From Brevibacterium sp. RIT 803 (lineage in GTDB: Bacteria > Actinomycetota > Actinomycetes > Actinomycetales > Brevibacteriaceae): a DNA stretch of 64,000 bases. The notes below the pieces were generated by a model that was not told the DNA's origin, did not search any database, and saw nothing but the letters and a program-made list of their open reading frames with translations. A program made the position numbers and the translations under genes. The DNA lies in assembly GCF_016892625.1 (NCBI RefSeq), contig NZ_JAFEMW010000001.1, positions 992,001 through 1,056,000 of the forward strand. Direction: 5' to 3'. Of the stretch, positions 62,833-64,000 are shown piece after piece (within the stretch, counting starts at the first letter, position 1; the number at the start of each line of letters is the position of its first letter).

Positions 62833-63173
62833 GCACCCTCATCACCCCGACCCGCTCCCCGTCACTCAAGCTCGCTCCCGGGCGGATCGTCGAACGTACC
62901 ACCACCATCACCCGCGAGATCTTCCTCGACGATCCCGCTGCGCGTCAGTCTCAATCGGGCACAGAGACAGTCGACGAACTGCAGCGGACCTCGAGTGTCG
63001 CTGCCGACGATATCCACGGAGTCGACCGTGCACTCGTCCGCCTCGGCGTGTGGCTGATTGAAGCAGGCCGCAGGCATGCCCTTCGCCCCTCAGCCAATCC
63101 GGACGAGATCGCCCGCAGGGTGGATGCAGCGAAGACTCACGATATGAGGAACTTCATCGGTCTCCCGAACTGA
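62829..63173 (+). CDS. Hypothetical protein coupled to the ArsR-type regulator
   Basis: 114 residues, ATG overlapping the regulator stop (ATGA). No signal peptide or membrane helix. The N-terminus is polar (TPTRSPSLKLAPGRIVERTT); the C-terminal half has helices VDRALVRLGVWLIEAGRRHA and PDEIARRVDAAKTHDMRNFI. I do not recognise the family. Coupling suggests it works with the regulator, for example as a cofactor or antagonist; that is inference. Confidence 0.65.
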   Translation: MSTLITPTRSPSLKLAPGRIVERTTTITREIFLDDPAARQSQSGTETVDELQRTSSVAADDIHGVDRALVRLGVWLIEAGRRHALRPSANPDEIARRVDAAKTHDMRNFIGLPN

Positions 63174-63208
63174 GCTCGATCTCCCGAACTGAGTTCAGGC
63201 CTCCGGAC

Positions 63209-64000
63209 TCACGCGCTCACTTCGGCGCCGGTGGACGATTCGTCCCACTTCGGTGTCGCCACGACGAGGGTGATGACGATGACGATCATGAAGAAGGTCG
63301 TGAGGAATGTGGGTACCGGGATGATCGGATCGAGAAGCACGAGCACGGCGCAGAGCGGCACGACCGTGTTGACGACCCCTCCCGCATTGGCCCTGATCGC
63401 CAGCAGCCATACGCCGAGGACGAAGACCGCGATCGGCACTGACACCGTGAAGGTCGCGAGCAGCGGCTCAAGCGCGCTGTTGCCCAGTTGCGAATCGACT
63501 TCGATGCCGACCCCGGCCGAGAATGCTCCGGCGGCAGCGAAAATGAAGTAGTGACCATACCCGTACGTGAGGGTGCCGCTGATTCCACCGATCGCCCGGT
63601 GGTGGGGCGGCCAGAAGTATATCCACCACATGGCGGCAGTGACGAGGAGACTGAGGATACCCAGCGAGACCAGCGAGACGATGTCCTCACTGTCTTCGAA
63701 TGCCCCGAACACCGCGTTCGCCGAGGCCAGCATGGACTCGCCGAGGACGATGATCGTGAAGCAGCCATAGCGTTCGGTGATGTGCTCCGGATGCCAGGGC
63801 GTCGTCCCCCGCGCTTCCGCAATGACGGGGATGGCCACCTCGGCGAGGACGAGAATGAGGAACCCGGCCAGTGAGATCGCCGGCGCATCGATGCTCATCC
63901 ACACCACCCACAGCACCTGCACTATGCCGATTCCGCAGGCGTAGGTCAGCGTCGCCCTTCGCGCCTTGCCCGCATGCCGTGCCGCGCGCAGCCACTGGGC
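63209..64000 (-). CDS. Low temperature requirement protein A (LtrA) family membrane protein, 5' end outside window
   Basis: The last 263 residues are visible; the frame stays open to the right edge, so the start lies beyond it. Multiple membrane helices and the LtrA family signature PEHITERYGCFTIIVLGESM are present, followed by MWWIYFWPPHHRAIGG. The family was named from a Listeria cold-growth mutant; the biochemical function is unknown. It ends 35 bp after the converging hypothetical gene. Confidence 0.88.
   Translation of the reverse strand, partial: AQWLRAARHAGKARRATLTYACGIGIVQVLWVVWMSIDAPAISLAGFLILVLAEVAIPVIAEARGTTPWHPEHITERYGCFTIIVLGESMLASANAVFGAFEDSEDIVSLVSLGILSLLVTAAMWWIYFWPPHHRAIGGISGTLTYGYGHYFIFAAAGAFSAGVGIEVDSQLGNSALEPLLATFTVSVPIAVFVLGVWLLAIRANAGGVVNTVVPLCAVLVLLDPIIPVPTFLTTFFMIVIVITLVVATPKWDESSTGAEVSA

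Overview
The window is chromosomal DNA from a high-GC Gram-positive bacterium, almost certainly an actinobacterium of the order Micrococcales. I would guess a Brevibacterium-like organism, but that genus call is inference. The evidence is the family content: a DtxR/IdeR iron repressor with every metal ligand at the DtxR positions, DUF3027, DUF3263, LytR_C, PspA with PspAA and PspAB, a WXG100 protein, the XPB helicase pair, a PhoP-like regulator and a protealysin/emfourin pair. Many genes also start 6-8 bases after a TANNNT box, as expected of leaderless actinobacterial mRNAs. I see no insertion sequence, prophage, CRISPR array or rRNA. Most of the window is conserved core genome; accessory material sits at about 1-2.6 kb, 15.2-17.9 kb and 57-63 kb.

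Layout. 0-2.6 kb: an MHS-family transporter divergent from an IclR regulator with a palindromic operator, then a putative immunity-family protein. 2.7-9.2 kb: a block in the same order as M. tuberculosis Rv0996-Rv0985c (membrane protein, RimJ-type acetyltransferase, galU, 5-formyl-THF cyclo-ligase, FmdB-type zinc ribbon, SAF-domain protein, mscL), with no moeA between galU and the acetyltransferase. 9.3-14.4 kb: a 1616-residue helicase/nuclease-like protein with a damaged Walker A motif, plus a small coupled gene. 14.5-19 kb: tRNA-Arg(CCU), a DinB-like protein, and a surface-protein/sortase pair lying between an intact uspA and a decayed copy of its 3' end. 19-24.9 kb: HNH nuclease, NlpC/P60 hydrolase, DtxR regulator, pdxH, serC, DUF456.

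25-35.8 kb: MFS/DUF3027/cold-shock operon, the XPB helicase pair, an ABC-F ATPase and an EamA/CGNR divergent pair. 36-41 kb: PhoP-like response regulator, sensor kinase and HtrA protease in one operon, an envelope-stress module. 41-45.5 kb: WXG100, PspA, PspAA, HtpX and PspAB, a membrane-integrity module, facing an S4 RNA-binding gene and a Gly-rich membrane protein. 45.6-53 kb: TauE/SafE permease, DUF1707 protein, SnoaL-like protein, groEL under a CIRCE element, cold-shock protein, LytR_C, DUF3263, aldehyde dehydrogenase. 53-58.8 kb: ung, ThrE-type exporter with an amidohydrolase, SGNH hydrolase and an alpha/beta hydrolase. 58.8-64 kb: PaaX-type regulator with tryptophan 2,3-dioxygenase (kynurenine pathway), an M4 protease with its emfourin inhibitor opposite an ArsR-type regulator over a nested palindrome, and a truncated LtrA-like membrane protein.

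The most unusual items are the surface-protein/sortase cassette between two uspA copies, the nested symmetric operator at 62,173-62,218, the helicase that has lost its Walker A lysine and a nuclease-motif glutamate, a roughly 90-residue insert inside the sensor kinase ATPase domain, and the solitary WXG100 gene beside the Psp module.
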